Part shown: positions 15,168 through 25,632 of the stretch, in pieces
Numbering within the stretch: position 1 is the first letter of the stretch
Layout: each line of letters starts with the position of its first letter
NCBI RefSeq assembly: GCF_037027445.1
Contig: NZ_JBANDL010000002.1
Coordinates: 3,348,001-3,412,000 of the forward strand
DNA from: Lysobacter firmicutimachus
GTDB taxonomy: Bacteria; Pseudomonadota; Gammaproteobacteria; Xanthomonadales; Xanthomonadaceae
Direction of reading: 5' to 3'
DNA length: 64,000 nucleotides
The notes under the pieces: generated by a model
Seen by the model: only the letters and a program-made list of their open reading frames with translations
Database searches by the model: none
What the model was told of the DNA's origin: nothing
Translations under genes and position numbers: made by a program

Positions 15168-17585
15168 ATGGCCAAATGGATCAAGCGCGCCCTGCTCGCG
15201 CTGTTGTGCCTGTCGTTGATCGGCGTCGTCGCGGCCTGGTGGCTGCTGCGCGGCAGCCTGCCCCGCCTGGAAGGCGAACTCGCCCTTGCCGGCCTGTCCG
15301 CACCGGCGCGCGTGCAGCGCGACGCGCTCGGCGTGGTCACCGTCGAAGCCGCGAACCAGACCGATGCCGCGCGCGCGCTGGGCTTCGTTCACGCCCAGGA
15401 ACGCTACTTCGAGATGGACCTGCTGCGCCGCACCGCTGCCGGCGAGTTGTCGGCGCTGTTCGGCGAGCGCGCGCTCGACTTCGACCGCCGCCATCGCGTG
15501 CACCGACTGCGCGCCCGGGTGCAGCGGCATCTGGCCGAATTCTCCGGCGATCAGGCCGCGCTGCTGCAAGCCTATGCCGACGGCGTCAATGCCGGCCTGC
15601 GCGGGCTGTCGCGCAAGCCCTGGCCCTACCTGCTGCTGCGCAGCGAACCCGACCCCTGGACCGTGGCCGACTCGGCCCTGGTCGGCTATGCCATGTATTT
15701 CGACCTGCAGGGCGGCGACAACGCGCGCGAGCTGGCGTTGTGGCGGATCCGGCCGCACGTGCCGCCGGCCCTGTTCGCGCTGCTGACCAACCCCGGCAGC
15801 GCCTGGGACGCGCCGCTGTACGGCGCGCCGTTCGGCGACGCGGCATTGCCCAGCGCCGAGCAGTTGGACTTGCGCCAACTGCCGGCGCCGGCCTCGGCCA
15901 GGCTGATCCCCTTGCCCTTCCTCGACGAAATCGGCAGCAACAACTTCGCCGTCGCCGGCAGCCTGACCGCCGACCGCCGCGCCATCGTCGCCGACGATAT
16001 GCACCTGGGCCTGCGCGCGCCCAACATCTGGTTCCGCGCACGCCTGCGCTACCCGGACCCGCGCGCGCCGGGCGGCCGCACCGACGCTTCCGGCTTCACC
16101 CTGCCCGGCCTGCCGGCGGTGGTGGTCGGCAGCAACGGGCACGTCGCCTGGGCCTTCACCAACAGCTACGGCGACTGGGCCGACTGGTCGCTGCAGCCCG
16201 GCTGCGCCGGCGACGCCGGGCCGGCGACCTGCGCCGGCCTGAGCGTGCACGAGGAAACCATCGCCGTCGCGGGCCGCGCGCCGGAGAAGCTCATCGTGCG
16301 CGAAACGCCGTGGGGCCCGCTGCTGCACGACAACGCCGACGGCAGCGCGCTGGCCCTGCGCTGGAGCGCGCACCTGCCCGGCGCGCTCAATCTCGGCCTG
16401 GCCGAGCTGCAGCGCGCGGGTTCGGTCGACGAGGCGCTGCAGGCCGCGCGGACGGTGGCGATGCCGGTGCAGAACCTGGTGGTGGGCGATCGCGGCGGCA
16501 AAATCGCCTGGCGCCTGCTCGGCCCGATTCCCGAGCGCGAGGGCTCGTGCAGCACCGATGCGCTGGCCGAGAACGCCGATGCCGACGGACGCCCTCTGCA
16601 GGCGCCGACTTGCCCGCCCTGGGCGATCCAGACCGCCGACGCGCCGGACCTGGTGGCGCCGCCGTCGGGCCGTTTGTGGACCGCGAACACGCGCACCCTC
16701 GACGGCCTGGAACTGGAGCGCATCGGCCAGGGCGACTATGTGCTCGGCGCGCGCGCCGGCCAGATCCGCGACGGCCTGTTCGCCAAGCAGCGCTTCGGCG
16801 AACGCGACCTGCTGGCGATCCAGCTCGACGACCGGGCGCTGTTCCTGCAGCGCTGGTGGCGCCTGTTGCAGGCGCAAGGCGAACGCGCGAAGCGAGCCGG
16901 CGGCTCGCCTGCGCTGGCCGCGCTGGCCCAGGCCTCGCAGCGCTGGGAGGGCCGCGCAGAACCGGGCTCGGTCAGCTATCGCATGGTGCGCAACTGGCGC
17001 CGCGCGGTGTTCACCCGCATCGCCAACGGCCTGACCGCACCGGCGCAGGCGGCGCTGGGCGCTCAGTTCGAAATGCCCGACCTCAAACAGCTCGAAGGGG
17101 TGATCTGGCCGTTGTTGAGCCAGCGCCCGGCGCATCTGCTGCCGCGCAACGAATCGTCCTGGGACGCGCTGCTCGAGCACGCCGCGCAAGATGTGCTGGA
17201 CGAACTTAAAGTGTCGCCGGGCCCCGGCGCCGCCGCGCAATTGGCCCGGCATACGTGGGGCGAGCACAACACCGCCTCGATCTGCCATCCCTTGGCGTCG
17301 GCCTTGCCCGGCTTCGCCCGCAGCGCCCTGTGCATGCCGCCGGATCGCTTGCCCGGCGACGCGGCGATGCCGCGCGTGCAACGGCCCAGCTTCGGCGCGT
17401 CCGAGCGCATGGTGGTGTCGCCGGGCCACGAGGCCGACGGCATCGTGCACATGCCCGGCGGCCAGAGCGGCCACCCGCTGTCGCCGTTCTGGGGCGCGGG
17501 CCACGACGACTGGGTGCACGGGCGGCCCACGCCGTTCCTGCCGGGGACAGCGAAATACACGCTGCGGTTGCGGCCGATCGAGTGA
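15168..17585 (+). CDS. Penicillin-acylase-family Ntn hydrolase
   Basis: This 805-residue S45-family precursor hydrolyses an amide bond after autocatalytic cleavage into alpha and beta chains. An N-terminal hydrophobic segment (about 8-27) serves as signal peptide or anchor to the periplasm. The cleavage site and nucleophile are readable in EIGSNNFAVAG, where Ser257 after Gly256 becomes the beta-chain N-terminus and the Asn pair helps form the oxyanion hole. DDMHLGLRAPNIWF and the later AFTNSYGDW are typical. Related enzymes act on beta-lactams, acyl-homoserine lactones or other N-acyl compounds; the substrate cannot be read from sequence. GGAGGA lies 5 bases before the ATG. It is a single gene upstream of a REP-like pair. 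Confidence 0.88.
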   Translation: MAKWIKRALLALLCLSLIGVVAAWWLLRGSLPRLEGELALAGLSAPARVQRDALGVVTVEAANQTDAARALGFVHAQERYFEMDLLRRTAAGELSALFGERALDFDRRHRVHRLRARVQRHLAEFSGDQAALLQAYADGVNAGLRGLSRKPWPYLLLRSEPDPWTVADSALVGYAMYFDLQGGDNARELALWRIRPHVPPALFALLTNPGSAWDAPLYGAPFGDAALPSAEQLDLRQLPAPASARLIPLPFLDEIGSNNFAVAGSLTADRRAIVADDMHLGLRAPNIWFRARLRYPDPRAPGGRTDASGFTLPGLPAVVVGSNGHVAWAFTNSYGDWADWSLQPGCAGDAGPATCAGLSVHEETIAVAGRAPEKLIVRETPWGPLLHDNADGSALALRWSAHLPGALNLGLAELQRAGSVDEALQAARTVAMPVQNLVVGDRGGKIAWRLLGPIPEREGSCSTDALAENADADGRPLQAPTCPPWAIQTADAPDLVAPPSGRLWTANTRTLDGLELERIGQGDYVLGARAGQIRDGLFAKQRFGERDLLAIQLDDRALFLQRWWRLLQAQGERAKRAGGSPALAALAQASQRWEGRAEPGSVSYRMVRNWRRAVFTRIANGLTAPAQAALGAQFEMPDLKQLEGVIWPLLSQRPAHLLPRNESSWDALLEHAAQDVLDELKVSPGPGAAAQLARHTWGEHNTASICHPLASALPGFARSALCMPPDRLPGDAAMPRVQRPSFGASERMVVSPGHEADGIVHMPGGQSGHPLSPFWGAGHDDWVHGRPTPFLPGTAKYTLRLRPIE

Positions 17586-17642
17586 GCCGCCGCGGCAAGA
17601 CCGAGTCCGGAATCCAAACGGCCGCCGCGCTCGGCCGCATCG

Positions 17643-17735
17643 CGGTCGCGGCTTATGACCGCAGGAAATCCCTGAGGGACACCGCTCCCACCAGGGGCGG
17701 CCGGCTTTCTGTGGGAGCGGCGTAAGCCGCGACCG
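17643..17735. repeat. REP-like inverted pair after the acylase gene
   Basis: Nested inverted repeats in the 221-base gap between convergent genes. Outer arms are 13 bp (17643-17655 with 17723-17735) and inner arms 10 bp (17682-17691 with 17711-17720). The right half carries the core GGGAGCGGCGTAAGCCGCG shared with copies elsewhere in the window. Folded, the whole unit is a long stem that could act as a bidirectional transcript end. Confidence 0.8.
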
Positions 17736-17806
17736 GCGGGCGTCGACACCTCTCGATGTCGACCTGCGCGCAACCGCAACGAAGCGATCGCGCGCCGCCG
17801 CCCGTC

Positions 17807-18958
17807 TCAGCCGTTCTCGACCAGCAAGCGCTCGATCAGCGCCAGATACAGCTCCGGCAGGGCCTCCAAATCGGCGACCGAGACGTTCTCGTCGACCTTG
17901 TGGATGCTGGCGTTGACCGGGCCGATCTCGATGCAGTGCGCTCCCAGCGGCGCGATGAAGCGCGCATCGGAGGTGCCGCCGCCGGTGCTCTCCTCCGGCG
18001 CGGCGCCGGCGAAGCGGCCCAGCACTTCGCGCGCCGCGGCGCGCAAAGGCCCTTCCGGAGTGTAGAACGGCTCGCCGCCGCGGAACCACTGCAAACGGTA
18101 TTCCAGGCCGTGCGCCTGCAGTACCCGCTCGCACTCGCGCTCCAGCCGCTGCGCGTCCCAGTTCGGGTTGTAGCGCAGGTTGAACAGCACCTGCAGTTCG
18201 CCCGGGATCACGTTGTTGGCGCCGGTGCCGGCGTGGATGTTGCTGATCTGCAGCGTGGTCGGCGGAAACGTCTCGTAGCCCTGATCCCAACTCCGGGCGG
18301 CCAGTTCCGACAGCGCCGGCATGGCCTGGTGGATCGGGTTGCGGGCCTTGTCCGGATAGGCGACATGGCCCTGTACGCCGATCACGCTCAGCGTCGCCGA
18401 CAAGGTGCCGCGACGGCCGACCCGCAACAGGTCGCCCAGCGTGCGCGTCGACGAAGGCTCGCCGGTGACGCACCAGTCGATGCGCTCGCCGCGGGCCCGG
18501 AAGGTCTCGGCGACCTTGCGCACGCCGTCGATGGCGTCGCCTTCCTCGTCCGAGGTCAGCAGCAAGGCGACCCGGCCGCGGTGGCCGGGATGGCGCGCGG
18601 CGAAGCGCTCCAGCGCGACCACGAACGCAGCCACGCTGCCCTTCATGTCGGCCGCGCCGCGTCCGTACAGCACGCCGTCGCGGATCTCGGGGCGGAACGG
18701 ATCGCTGGCCCAACTGTCGGCCGGGCCCGAAGGCACTACGTCGGTGTGTCCGAGCAGGACCAGGGTTGGCCCCTCGCCCGCCCCATGGGTCGCCCACAGG
18801 TTGTCGACATCGCCGTAACGCAGGTGCTCGCAGGCGAAGCCTGCGCGCTGCAGGCGCTGCGCGATCAAGTCCTGGCAGCCCAGGTCCTGCGGAGTCACCG
18901 AAGCGCGTCCGATCAGCTCGCAAGTCAGCGCCAGGACGTCGCTGGACGCGGCGCTCAC
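17807..18958 (-). CDS. dapE: Succinyl-diaminopimelate desuccinylase
   Basis: Di-zinc M20 amidohydrolase that removes succinate from N-succinyl-LL-diaminopimelate in lysine and peptidoglycan precursor synthesis. The 383-residue protein shows the zinc ligands in LLGHTDVVP (His71, Asp73), GRGAADMKG (Asp104) and [11 protein letters not shown] (Glu138/Glu139, catalytic base and ligand), plus [12 protein letters not shown] near the C-terminus. The start is GTG at 18958, which overlaps the TGA of yffB as GTGA, so translation is probably coupled. The longer open frame upstream overlaps yffB and is not credible. dapD lies about 1 kb away on the same strand. Confidence 0.94.
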   Translation of the reverse strand: MSAASSDVLALTCELIGRASVTPQDLGCQDLIAQRLQRAGFACEHLRYGDVDNLWATHGAGEGPTLVLLGHTDVVPSGPADSWASDPFRPEIRDGVLYGRGAADMKGSVAAFVVALERFAARHPGHRGRVALLLTSDEEGDAIDGVRKVAETFRARGERIDWCVTGEPSSTRTLGDLLRVGRRGTLSATLSVIGVQGHVAYPDKARNPIHQAMPALSELAARSWDQGYETFPPTTLQISNIHAGTGANNVIPGELQVLFNLRYNPNWDAQRLERECERVLQAHGLEYRLQWFRGGEPFYTPEGPLRAAAREVLGRFAGAAPEESTGGGTSDARFIAPLGAHCIEIGPVNASIHKVDENVSVADLEALPELYLALIERLLVENG

Positions 18959-19314
18959 GAGCCGATCCCGAAGCGCTGCTTGAAGCCGTTGTCGCTGAAG
19001 CCCTGGCTCACCTTGCCGTCGTCGGTGACCACCACCGGCCGCCGGATCAGCTGCGGATACTCCTTCAACAGCAGCTTCCACTCCGCATCCGAGGCCGGCT
19101 CCTTGCGGTTCGGCGGCAGGGTCCGCCAGGTGGTCGAGGACTTGTTGATCAGGCTGTCCCAGCCGCCGAGCTGGTTTTTCCACTCGATCAGCGTTTCCGG
19201 GCTCTGCCGGTTGTCGCGATAGTCGACGAAGGCGTGGGCGACGCCGAAGCGGTCGAGCCACTTGCGGGCTTTCTTGCAGGTGTCACAGTTGTTGAGTCCG
19301 TAAACGGTAGTCAT
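18955..19314 (-). CDS. yffB: ArsC/Spx-family thioredoxin-fold reductase YffB
   Basis: This 119-residue protein of the ArsC/Spx/YffB family has a thioredoxin-like fold and Cys10-Asp-Thr-Cys13 (NNCDTCKKA). The end of the domain reads IRRPVVV, as in the family. YffB proteins are thought to be glutathione-dependent thiol reductases rather than arsenate reductases, and no ars genes are present. The gene precedes dapE with a 4-base overlap, the same pairing as in enterobacteria, which supports the YffB assignment. The physiological substrate is unknown. Confidence 0.85.
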   Translation of the reverse strand: MTTVYGLNNCDTCKKARKWLDRFGVAHAFVDYRDNRQSPETLIEWKNQLGGWDSLINKSSTTWRTLPPNRKEPASDAEWKLLLKEYPQLIRRPVVVTDDGKVSQGFSDNGFKQRFGIGS

Positions 19315-19381
19315 CAGATGCTGTCCATCAAATGCGACCCGATCGGAAATCGGTTCGCCGGTTGCTGCCGAGCTGCATCGC

Positions 19382-19876
19382 CTATGCTGCCCGAGGTTTC
19401 ATGACTTCGGTATCGGCCTGCAGTCCTTGCGCCTGGCGCACGCGCGATTGCAACTGTTCGGCCAGCCGGTGTCGACCAAAGAAAAGCGGCCAGGGGCCCA
19501 TCGGGACGAATACGATCCGTTGCGCGAACGCGTCCGGCACCTCCAGCCACAAGGTCAACACGGTCGGTCGCCCAAACCGGCTGCAATCGACCTGGACGAT
19601 GCTGCGCAAAGCGACCCGCAGTTCGCGCTTGCCCTTGCGCACGATCAGCGCATCGCCGGCGTCGCTCACCTCGTCGGCGAAGCGCCAGGACTCCATGCCG
19701 AACATGAAGCAGGCGACCAACCCTATCGCAGCGAAGACGATCAGCGCGCCCCACATGCCGTTGGACCACGCCAACGTTATCGCGGCCGCCGCCAACCCGA
19801 GCAACCAAACCGTCGGCCCGACCCACTTGTAATAGAAGGTCGAGCACGAGGAAATGCGCCGCGGCTCCGCCGGCAT
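19382..19876 (-). CDS. Two-helix membrane protein with PH-like C-terminal region
   Basis: I do not recognise this 164-residue protein. A short N-terminus is followed by a hydrophobic pair (about residues 18-58: VWLLGLAAAAITLAW, GALIVFAAIGLVACF) predicting a transmembrane hairpin. The roughly 100-residue soluble part (DALIVRKGKRELRVAL, VLTLWLEV) resembles a bacterial PH-like or membrane-associated beta domain. GAGG 7 bases before the ATG overlaps the end of dapD, whose stop lies 9 bases upstream, so it is probably the last gene of the map-glnD-dapD unit. Confidence 0.65.
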   Translation of the reverse strand: MPAEPRRISSCSTFYYKWVGPTVWLLGLAAAAITLAWSNGMWGALIVFAAIGLVACFMFGMESWRFADEVSDAGDALIVRKGKRELRVALRSIVQVDCSRFGRPTVLTLWLEVPDAFAQRIVFVPMGPWPLFFGRHRLAEQLQSRVRQAQGLQADTEVMKPRAA

Positions 19877-19884
19877 GTCCGGCC

Positions 19885-20789
19885 TCAATCCGCCAAGCCG
19901 CGCAGCAATTCGTTGATGCTGGTCTTGGACATCGTCTTCGCGTCGACCTGCTTGACGATCACCGCGCAGTACAGCGAGTGCGAACCGTCCTTGGCCGGCA
20001 ACTGGCCGGACACCACCACGCTGTACGGCGGCACGTAGCCGTAGGAAATCTCGCCGGTGGCGCGGTTGTAGACCCGGGTGCTCTGGCCCAGGAACACGCC
20101 CATGCCGATCACGCTGTGATGGCCGACCACGAAGCCTTCGACCACTTCCGAACGCGCGCCGATGAAGCAGTGGTCCTCGATGATGGTCGGCGAGGCCTGC
20201 AGCGGTTCGAGCACGCCGCCGATGCCGGCGCCGCCGGACAGGTGGCAGTGCTTGCCGATCTGGGCACAGGAACCGACCGTGGCCCAGGTATCGACCATGG
20301 TGCCTTCGCCGACGTGGGCGCCGATGTTGACGAAGCTCGGCATCAGCACCACGTCCTTGCCGATGTAGGCGCCGCGGCGGGCGATCGCGCCGGGCACGAC
20401 GCGCGCGCCGAGCTTGCGGAAGTCGCTTTCGCCGTAGCCTTCGAAACGCGCCGGCACCTTGTCCCAGAACGGCGCCGGGTCGGCCTCGACCACCTGCATG
20501 TCGTTGACCCGGAAGTACAGCAGCACCGCTTTCTTCAGCCATTCGTTGACCTTCCAGCCGCCCGCGCCGTCCGGCTCGGCGACGCGGAACTCGCCCTGCT
20601 CCAGGCCGGCGATGACCCGCTCCACGGTCGGCCGGGTCGAGCCTTCGATCTCGTCCGGGGTCAGCATCGTGCGCCGCTCGAAGGCGCTGTCGATCATGAA
20701 CTTCAGCTCGTCGGCGCCCGGCGCTTCGTGGCTCTTCTTGGCCGTCTTCTTCGCGGTCTTCTTGGTGGTCTTCTTGGCGGGGGGCTCAT
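19885..20789 (-). CDS. dapD: Tetrahydrodipicolinate N-succinyltransferase (apparent frameshift at start)
   Basis: Left-handed beta-helix acyltransferase that succinylates tetrahydrodipicolinate from succinyl-CoA in the DAP/lysine pathway. Strong family sequence runs from MIDSAFERR to the end ([49 protein letters not shown]), preceded by a Lys/Thr/Ala-rich leader. The natural start appears to be the ATG at 20789, which overlaps the glnD stop (ATGA) and has GAAGGAG 7 bases upstream. It is one frame off: the six-G run at 20779-20784 seems to lack one base. In-frame alternatives are an internal ATG at 20697 (270 residues) or a GTG at 20859 inside glnD. Either a sequencing indel or real slippage explains this. 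The function is certain and the N-terminus is not. Confidence 0.88.
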
Positions 20790-23431
20790 CGACAGTCTCC
20801 TTCGAGGCAGGCCAGCAATGCGTCGCGCAGGGCCTGCTGTTGCGTTTCGTCGAGCGCACGGTCGCGCCCGTCGGTGATCTGGAATACGTCCTCGGCGCGC
20901 TCGCCGAAGGTGGCGATGCGCGCGTCGTACACGCGCAGGCGCTGTTTGCGCAGGGTCTGGGCGACGTCGGCCAGCAGGCCCGGCCGGTCGGTGCAGACCA
21001 GGCTCAGCGTGGTTCGCGCCGGCGCCGCGCCGTCGTGCTTGCGGTAATCGGAAAACTCGATCTGCGGAGCGATGCGGAAATGGCGCAGATGGCGCGGCTG
21101 GGCGCGACGCGCCGGCTGGATCCGCTCCAGTTCTCCGGCCAGGGCCGATTCCAAGCGGCGCTCCACGTCTTCGGCGGTCGGCGGCTGGCGCGGATCGGTC
21201 GGCACCACTTCGAAGGTATCGAAGATCGCTCCGTTGGGGCCGTCCAGCACGCGCGCCTGCTGGATCGCCAGGCCGAGCCGGTCCAGGGTGGCCACGATCG
21301 CCGCGAACAGGCCGTCGCGGTCGGGCGAATGCACGAACACTTCCAGCGCGCCGGCGTGCGCGCCGCCGTGGGCGCTGACCGGACGCGCGCGCACCCGCGT
21401 GTCGCCGAGCGCGACCCCGCGCAGCGACGAGGCCTGCCAGGCGATCTGGTCGGGACGACCGCGCTGGAAGGCGATCTGCGGCATGCGCGCGAACAATGCA
21501 GCGATTTCCTCGTCGCGGGCGCCGAACGCGGCCAGCATGGCCTGCGCTGCCTCGCGCGTTTCCGCGGCGCGCTCGGCGCCGGCGACCGGATGCTCCAGCC
21601 CGCGCCGCAACGCCAGCCGGGTCGCGGTGTACAGATCCGCCAGCAAGCGGTCCTTCCACGCATTCCACAGCTTGGGCGACGTGCCGGCGATGTCGGCGCA
21701 GGTCAACAGGTAGAGATGGTCCAGGTGTTCGCGGTCGGCGACCTTGACGGCGAAGCGATGGATCACCTCCGGGTCGGCGATGTCCTGCTTCTGCGCGGTC
21801 ATCGACATCAGCAGGTGATGGCGCACCAGCCATTCGATCAGCGCGGTGTCGGATTCGCTCAGGCCCATGACCGCGCCGAACACGCGCGCGTCCTCGGCGC
21901 CGAGCTCGGAATGGTCGCCGCCGCGGCCCTTGGCGATATCGTGGAACAGCCCGGCCAGCAGCAGCAGTTCCGGCTTGCGCAGGCGCGGCCAGACTTCGTG
22001 GGCGATGCTGAAGCGCTCGTCGGCGACGCCGGAAGCGAAACGGGCCAGGTTGCGCAGCACCGCCAGGGTGTGCTGGTCGACCGTGTAGACGTGAAACAGG
22101 TCGAACTGCATCCGCCCGGAAACTTTCGAGAAGGCCGGAATCCAGCGTCCCAGCACGCCCAGCCGGGCCATGCGCTCGAGCGCGTGCACCGGATGCGGGC
22201 CGCGCAGCAGCTTGAGGAAGCGCTCGCGCAACGCCGGCTCGGCGCTATCGAAGCCGGGCACCTTGGGCAGGGCCTCGGCCAGCGCGCGCGCGGTCTGGGA
22301 GTGCAGGCCGCGGATGCGGTCGTGGGCGGCCCAGGCGGCGAACAGGGCGAAGATCTGATGCGCGTCGCGCGGCCAGTCCGGTTCGCGCGCGGCGATGTAG
22401 TCGCGGCGCAGCTCGAAGGCCTCGTACGGCGTCTCCAGTGGCTGCGGCTGGGCCTCGCCCTCGATCTGTTCTTCGAAGCGCTGCAGCAGGCGCTCGCCGA
22501 TCCGCAACACCAGCGCGGCGCTGCGGTAGAAGCCCTGCATCATCTGCTCGACCGCCAGGCTGTCGGCGTGATCGACGTGGCCCAAGCGTTCGGCGAGCAG
22601 TTTCTGGTAATCGAAACGAAGCCGCTCCTCGCGCTTGCGCGCGACCAGATGCAGGCCGAAGCGCAGCCGCGACAGGGCGCGGCGCTCGCGCTCCAGGGTG
22701 GACAGCTCGTCGGGGCCCAGTTGGCCGATCGACAGCAGCGATTCCAGGTCGGCGGTACCGATGATGCGCAGCGCCATCCAGTGCAGGGTCTGCACGTCGC
22801 GCATGCCGCCCGGGCCTTCCTTGAGGTTGGGCTCGAGGTTGTCGGCGGTGTCGCCGTAGCGGGCGTGGCGCTGGCGCAGTTCGTCGCGCTTGGCGAGGAA
22901 GAAATCGCGCGCCGGCCATACCTGCGACGGCGAGATCGCCGCCTGCAAGGCCATCTGCGCGACCGCGTCGGCGACGATCGGGCGCGCCTCCAGCATCGCC
23001 GTCATCACGGTCAGGTCGGCCGCGGCCTCGGTGCATTGCGCGGCCGAGCGCACCGCATGGCCGACCGGCAGGCCGGCGTCCCACAGCGCGGCGAAGAACG
23101 CGCCCAGCGCTTCGGCTTGGGCGGCCTGGGCCTCGGACTCGGCCAGCACCAACAGGTCGATGTCCGATTGCGGAAACAGTTCGCCGCGGCCGTAGCCGCC
23201 GACCGCGAACAGCGCCAGGCCGGCGCCGTGATCCAGATGCCGGCGCCAGGCCGCACGCACCTGCGCGTCGACCGCGTCGGCACGCGCGCGCAACAGGCGG
23301 TCGATGTCGGCTTCGCCGTCGCGGTCGAAACGTTCGGCCAGGGCGGCGTCGACCGCGGCCAGGGCCGCGCGGATCGCCGCCGGGGTGCCGGCTTCGGGCG
23401 CGGCGCCGTCGGCCGCGACGGGTGCGGTCAT
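20786..23431 (-). CDS. glnD: PII uridylyltransferase / uridylyl-removing enzyme
   Basis: Bifunctional 881-residue nitrogen sensor that uridylylates PII proteins when glutamine is low and deuridylylates them when it is high. The nucleotidyltransferase domain contains [19 protein letters not shown] (78-96) with its catalytic Asp pair. The central HD hydrolase domain shows [16 protein letters not shown], and two C-terminal ACT domains bind glutamine (one begins [17 protein letters not shown]). The ATG at 23431 overlaps the map stop as ATGA; the longer open frame upstream is inside map. dapD follows with the same kind of overlap. The PII gene itself is not in the window. Confidence 0.95.
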   Translation of the reverse strand: MTAPVAADGAAPEAGTPAAIRAALAAVDAALAERFDRDGEADIDRLLRARADAVDAQVRAAWRRHLDHGAGLALFAVGGYGRGELFPQSDIDLLVLAESEAQAAQAEALGAFFAALWDAGLPVGHAVRSAAQCTEAAADLTVMTAMLEARPIVADAVAQMALQAAISPSQVWPARDFFLAKRDELRQRHARYGDTADNLEPNLKEGPGGMRDVQTLHWMALRIIGTADLESLLSIGQLGPDELSTLERERRALSRLRFGLHLVARKREERLRFDYQKLLAERLGHVDHADSLAVEQMMQGFYRSAALVLRIGERLLQRFEEQIEGEAQPQPLETPYEAFELRRDYIAAREPDWPRDAHQIFALFAAWAAHDRIRGLHSQTARALAEALPKVPGFDSAEPALRERFLKLLRGPHPVHALERMARLGVLGRWIPAFSKVSGRMQFDLFHVYTVDQHTLAVLRNLARFASGVADERFSIAHEVWPRLRKPELLLLAGLFHDIAKGRGGDHSELGAEDARVFGAVMGLSESDTALIEWLVRHHLLMSMTAQKQDIADPEVIHRFAVKVADREHLDHLYLLTCADIAGTSPKLWNAWKDRLLADLYTATRLALRRGLEHPVAGAERAAETREAAQAMLAAFGARDEEIAALFARMPQIAFQRGRPDQIAWQASSLRGVALGDTRVRARPVSAHGGAHAGALEVFVHSPDRDGLFAAIVATLDRLGLAIQQARVLDGPNGAIFDTFEVVPTDPRQPPTAEDVERRLESALAGELERIQPARRAQPRHLRHFRIAPQIEFSDYRKHDGAAPARTTLSLVCTDRPGLLADVAQTLRKQRLRVYDARIATFGERAEDVFQITDGRDRALDETQQQALRDALLACLEGDCR

Positions 23432-24204
23432 AAGTCGTTGTCGTCGCCGGGCACGCGGGTCAGGATCTCGACGCCGTCTTCGGTCACCGCGACGGTGTGC
23501 TCCCACTGCGCCGACAGCTTGCGGTCCTTGGTGACCACGGTCCAGCCGTCCGGCAGGGTCTTATGCCGGTAGGTGCCTTCGTTGATCATCGGCTCGATGG
23601 TGAAGGTCATGCCGGGCACCAACTTGAGCCCGGCGCCGGGCTGGCCGACGTGCAGGACCTGCGGGTCCTCGTGGTAGACCCGGCCGATGCCGTGGCCGCA
23701 GTAATCGCGGACCACGCTGAAGCGCTCGGACTCGGCATAGGTCTGGATGACGTGGCCGATGTCGCCCAGGGTGATGCCGGGCCTGACGATGCGGATGGCG
23801 CGGAACATCGCCTCGCGGGTGACCTCGACCAAACGCTTGGCCATGACCGACGGCGTGCCGACGTAGTACATGCGGCTGGTGTCGCCGTGCCAGCCGTCCT
23901 TGATGACGGTGACGTCGATATTGACGATGTCGCCGTCCTTGAGGATCTTGCCGTCGCTGGGGATGCCGTGGCAGATGACGTTGTTGACCGAGGTGCAGAC
24001 GGTCTTGGGGAAGCCCTTGTAGCCGACGTTGGCGGGAATCGCCTTCTGCACGTTGACGATATGATCGTGGCAGATGCGGTCCAGTTCGCCGGTGCTGACG
24101 CCCGGCTTCACGTGCGGCGCAACGACCTGCAGGACTTCGGCGGCCAGGCGGCCGGCGACGCGCATCTTCTCGATGTCTTCGGGGGTTTTGAGGGTGTAGG
24201 CCAT
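23428..24204 (-). CDS. map: Methionine aminopeptidase, type I
   Basis: Removes the initiator Met from nascent proteins with small second residues; essential and cytoplasmic. This 258-residue pita-bread-fold protein has the five metal ligands in order: Asp in VNIDVTV, Asp in GDTSRMY, His in CGHGIGRVYHE, Glu in FTIEPM and Glu in QWEHTV. It heads the map-glnD-dapD transcript and is divergent from rpsB, the arrangement usual in gammaproteobacteria. The start at 24204 (MAYTLKTPEDIEKM) matches the family N-terminus. Confidence 0.97.
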   Translation of the reverse strand: MAYTLKTPEDIEKMRVAGRLAAEVLQVVAPHVKPGVSTGELDRICHDHIVNVQKAIPANVGYKGFPKTVCTSVNNVICHGIPSDGKILKDGDIVNIDVTVIKDGWHGDTSRMYYVGTPSVMAKRLVEVTREAMFRAIRIVRPGITLGDIGHVIQTYAESERFSVVRDYCGHGIGRVYHEDPQVLHVGQPGAGLKLVPGMTFTIEPMINEGTYRHKTLPDGWTVVTKDRKLSAQWEHTVAVTEDGVEILTRVPGDDNDL

Positions 24205-24368
24205 GGCCGGGATTATCGCCTATTAACGCCCCGGCCATCACGGTTCGCGGACCGCCGCGGATGCGATGCAGTGTGCCGCGGGCCCTCATCGATCGCGGCC
24301 GGCGACCGTCTCAGAGAAATATGAGATTGTATTTTTCGCCCTACCCCCTACGGTCGGCCTGGCCGGAT

Positions 24369-24397
24369 TTGCCCTGCCGGCCGGCGCGGCTTACAAT
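24369..24397 (+). promoter_or_regulatory. Candidate rpsB promoter
   Basis: TTGCCC (24369-24374) and TACAAT (24392-24397) are separated by 17 bases, a good sigma-70 match ahead of a highly expressed ribosomal protein gene. It would give a 5' leader of about 240 bases. Confidence 0.5.
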
Positions 24398-24403
24398 TCC
24401 GCG

Positions 24404-24642
24404 GCTTTGCGGCCGGACCGGGTTCCCGGATCGACCGCGCCGTCCACGCCGGACGTCATCGGCGAATACACACCTGACGCCCCAATTCGTGCCGGGGTGC
24501 CGCGGAACGGCCCAGCCGCTCCACGGTTCGGACACGGAAGCGCCAGGGAGGCCCAACCCCGGAACCATCGCCACGGAGCTCCGCTCCGGGCAGCGCCCTC
24601 ACTTATCGCGGCGCCGGTTCCACTGCCTTCGGAGTCATCGCA
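24404..24642 (+). ncRNA. Long 5' leader of rpsB, possible S2 autoregulatory RNA
   Basis: No ORF of substance lies between the proposed promoter and the rpsB ATG, and the segment is rich in short GC hairpins (for example 24418-24429). Autogenous control of rpsB-tsf by protein S2 through a structured leader is established in enterobacteria and predicted more widely. I infer the same here from length and position only; I did not match a specific consensus. GGAG at 24631-24634 is the ribosome binding site. Confidence 0.3.
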
Positions 24643-25461
<819 letters not shown>

Positions 25462-25485
25462 TCCCCGCCGTCGCTTCAGCGTCAC

Positions 25486-25600
25486 GCAGCCGCGCCATAG
25501 TGCGCGGCTGCGGCATCCGCATCCCGCTCCTGCAGGGGCGGCGCAAGCCGCGTCCTTCGCAGGATCTCGCCCGCGAACGCTCGCGGCTTATGCCGCTGCT
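25486..25600. repeat. rpsB-tsf intercistronic hairpin and REP-like element
   Basis: A perfect 10-bp stem (25486-25495 with 25502-25511) is followed by one copy of the GGAGCGGCGYRAGCCGCG-type element (25527-25555) and a partial inverted copy (25579-25600), all in the 171-base gap between rpsB and tsf. The hairpin lacks a U-tract and could lower tsf transcription or stabilise rpsB mRNA. Confidence 0.55.
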
Positions 25601-25632
25601 GTGCGGGCAACACGAACACCCGAGGTAACCCC

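Noticed and set aside
14886..18923. Very long minus-strand open frame (1345 codons) through the acylase and dapE genes
   Set aside because: It runs antisense to the acylase and out of frame through dapE, has no family motifs, and exists because stop codons are rare in about 70 % GC DNA. Many other long shadow frames (for example 1929-4196 plus strand, 46998-49763 minus strand) were rejected on the same grounds.
18955..19314. Arsenate reductase for arsenic resistance
   Set aside because: The CxxC and overall sequence fit the YffB/Spx branch, and the dapE linkage is conserved. No arsB, arsR or arsH is nearby.
20703..20789. Short Arg/Pro-rich protein from the ATG at 20789 read in its own frame
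   Set aside because: The 28-codon product ([11 protein letters not shown]...) is low complexity. The conserved DapD frame one base away explains the Shine-Dalgarno and the ATGA overlap far better.
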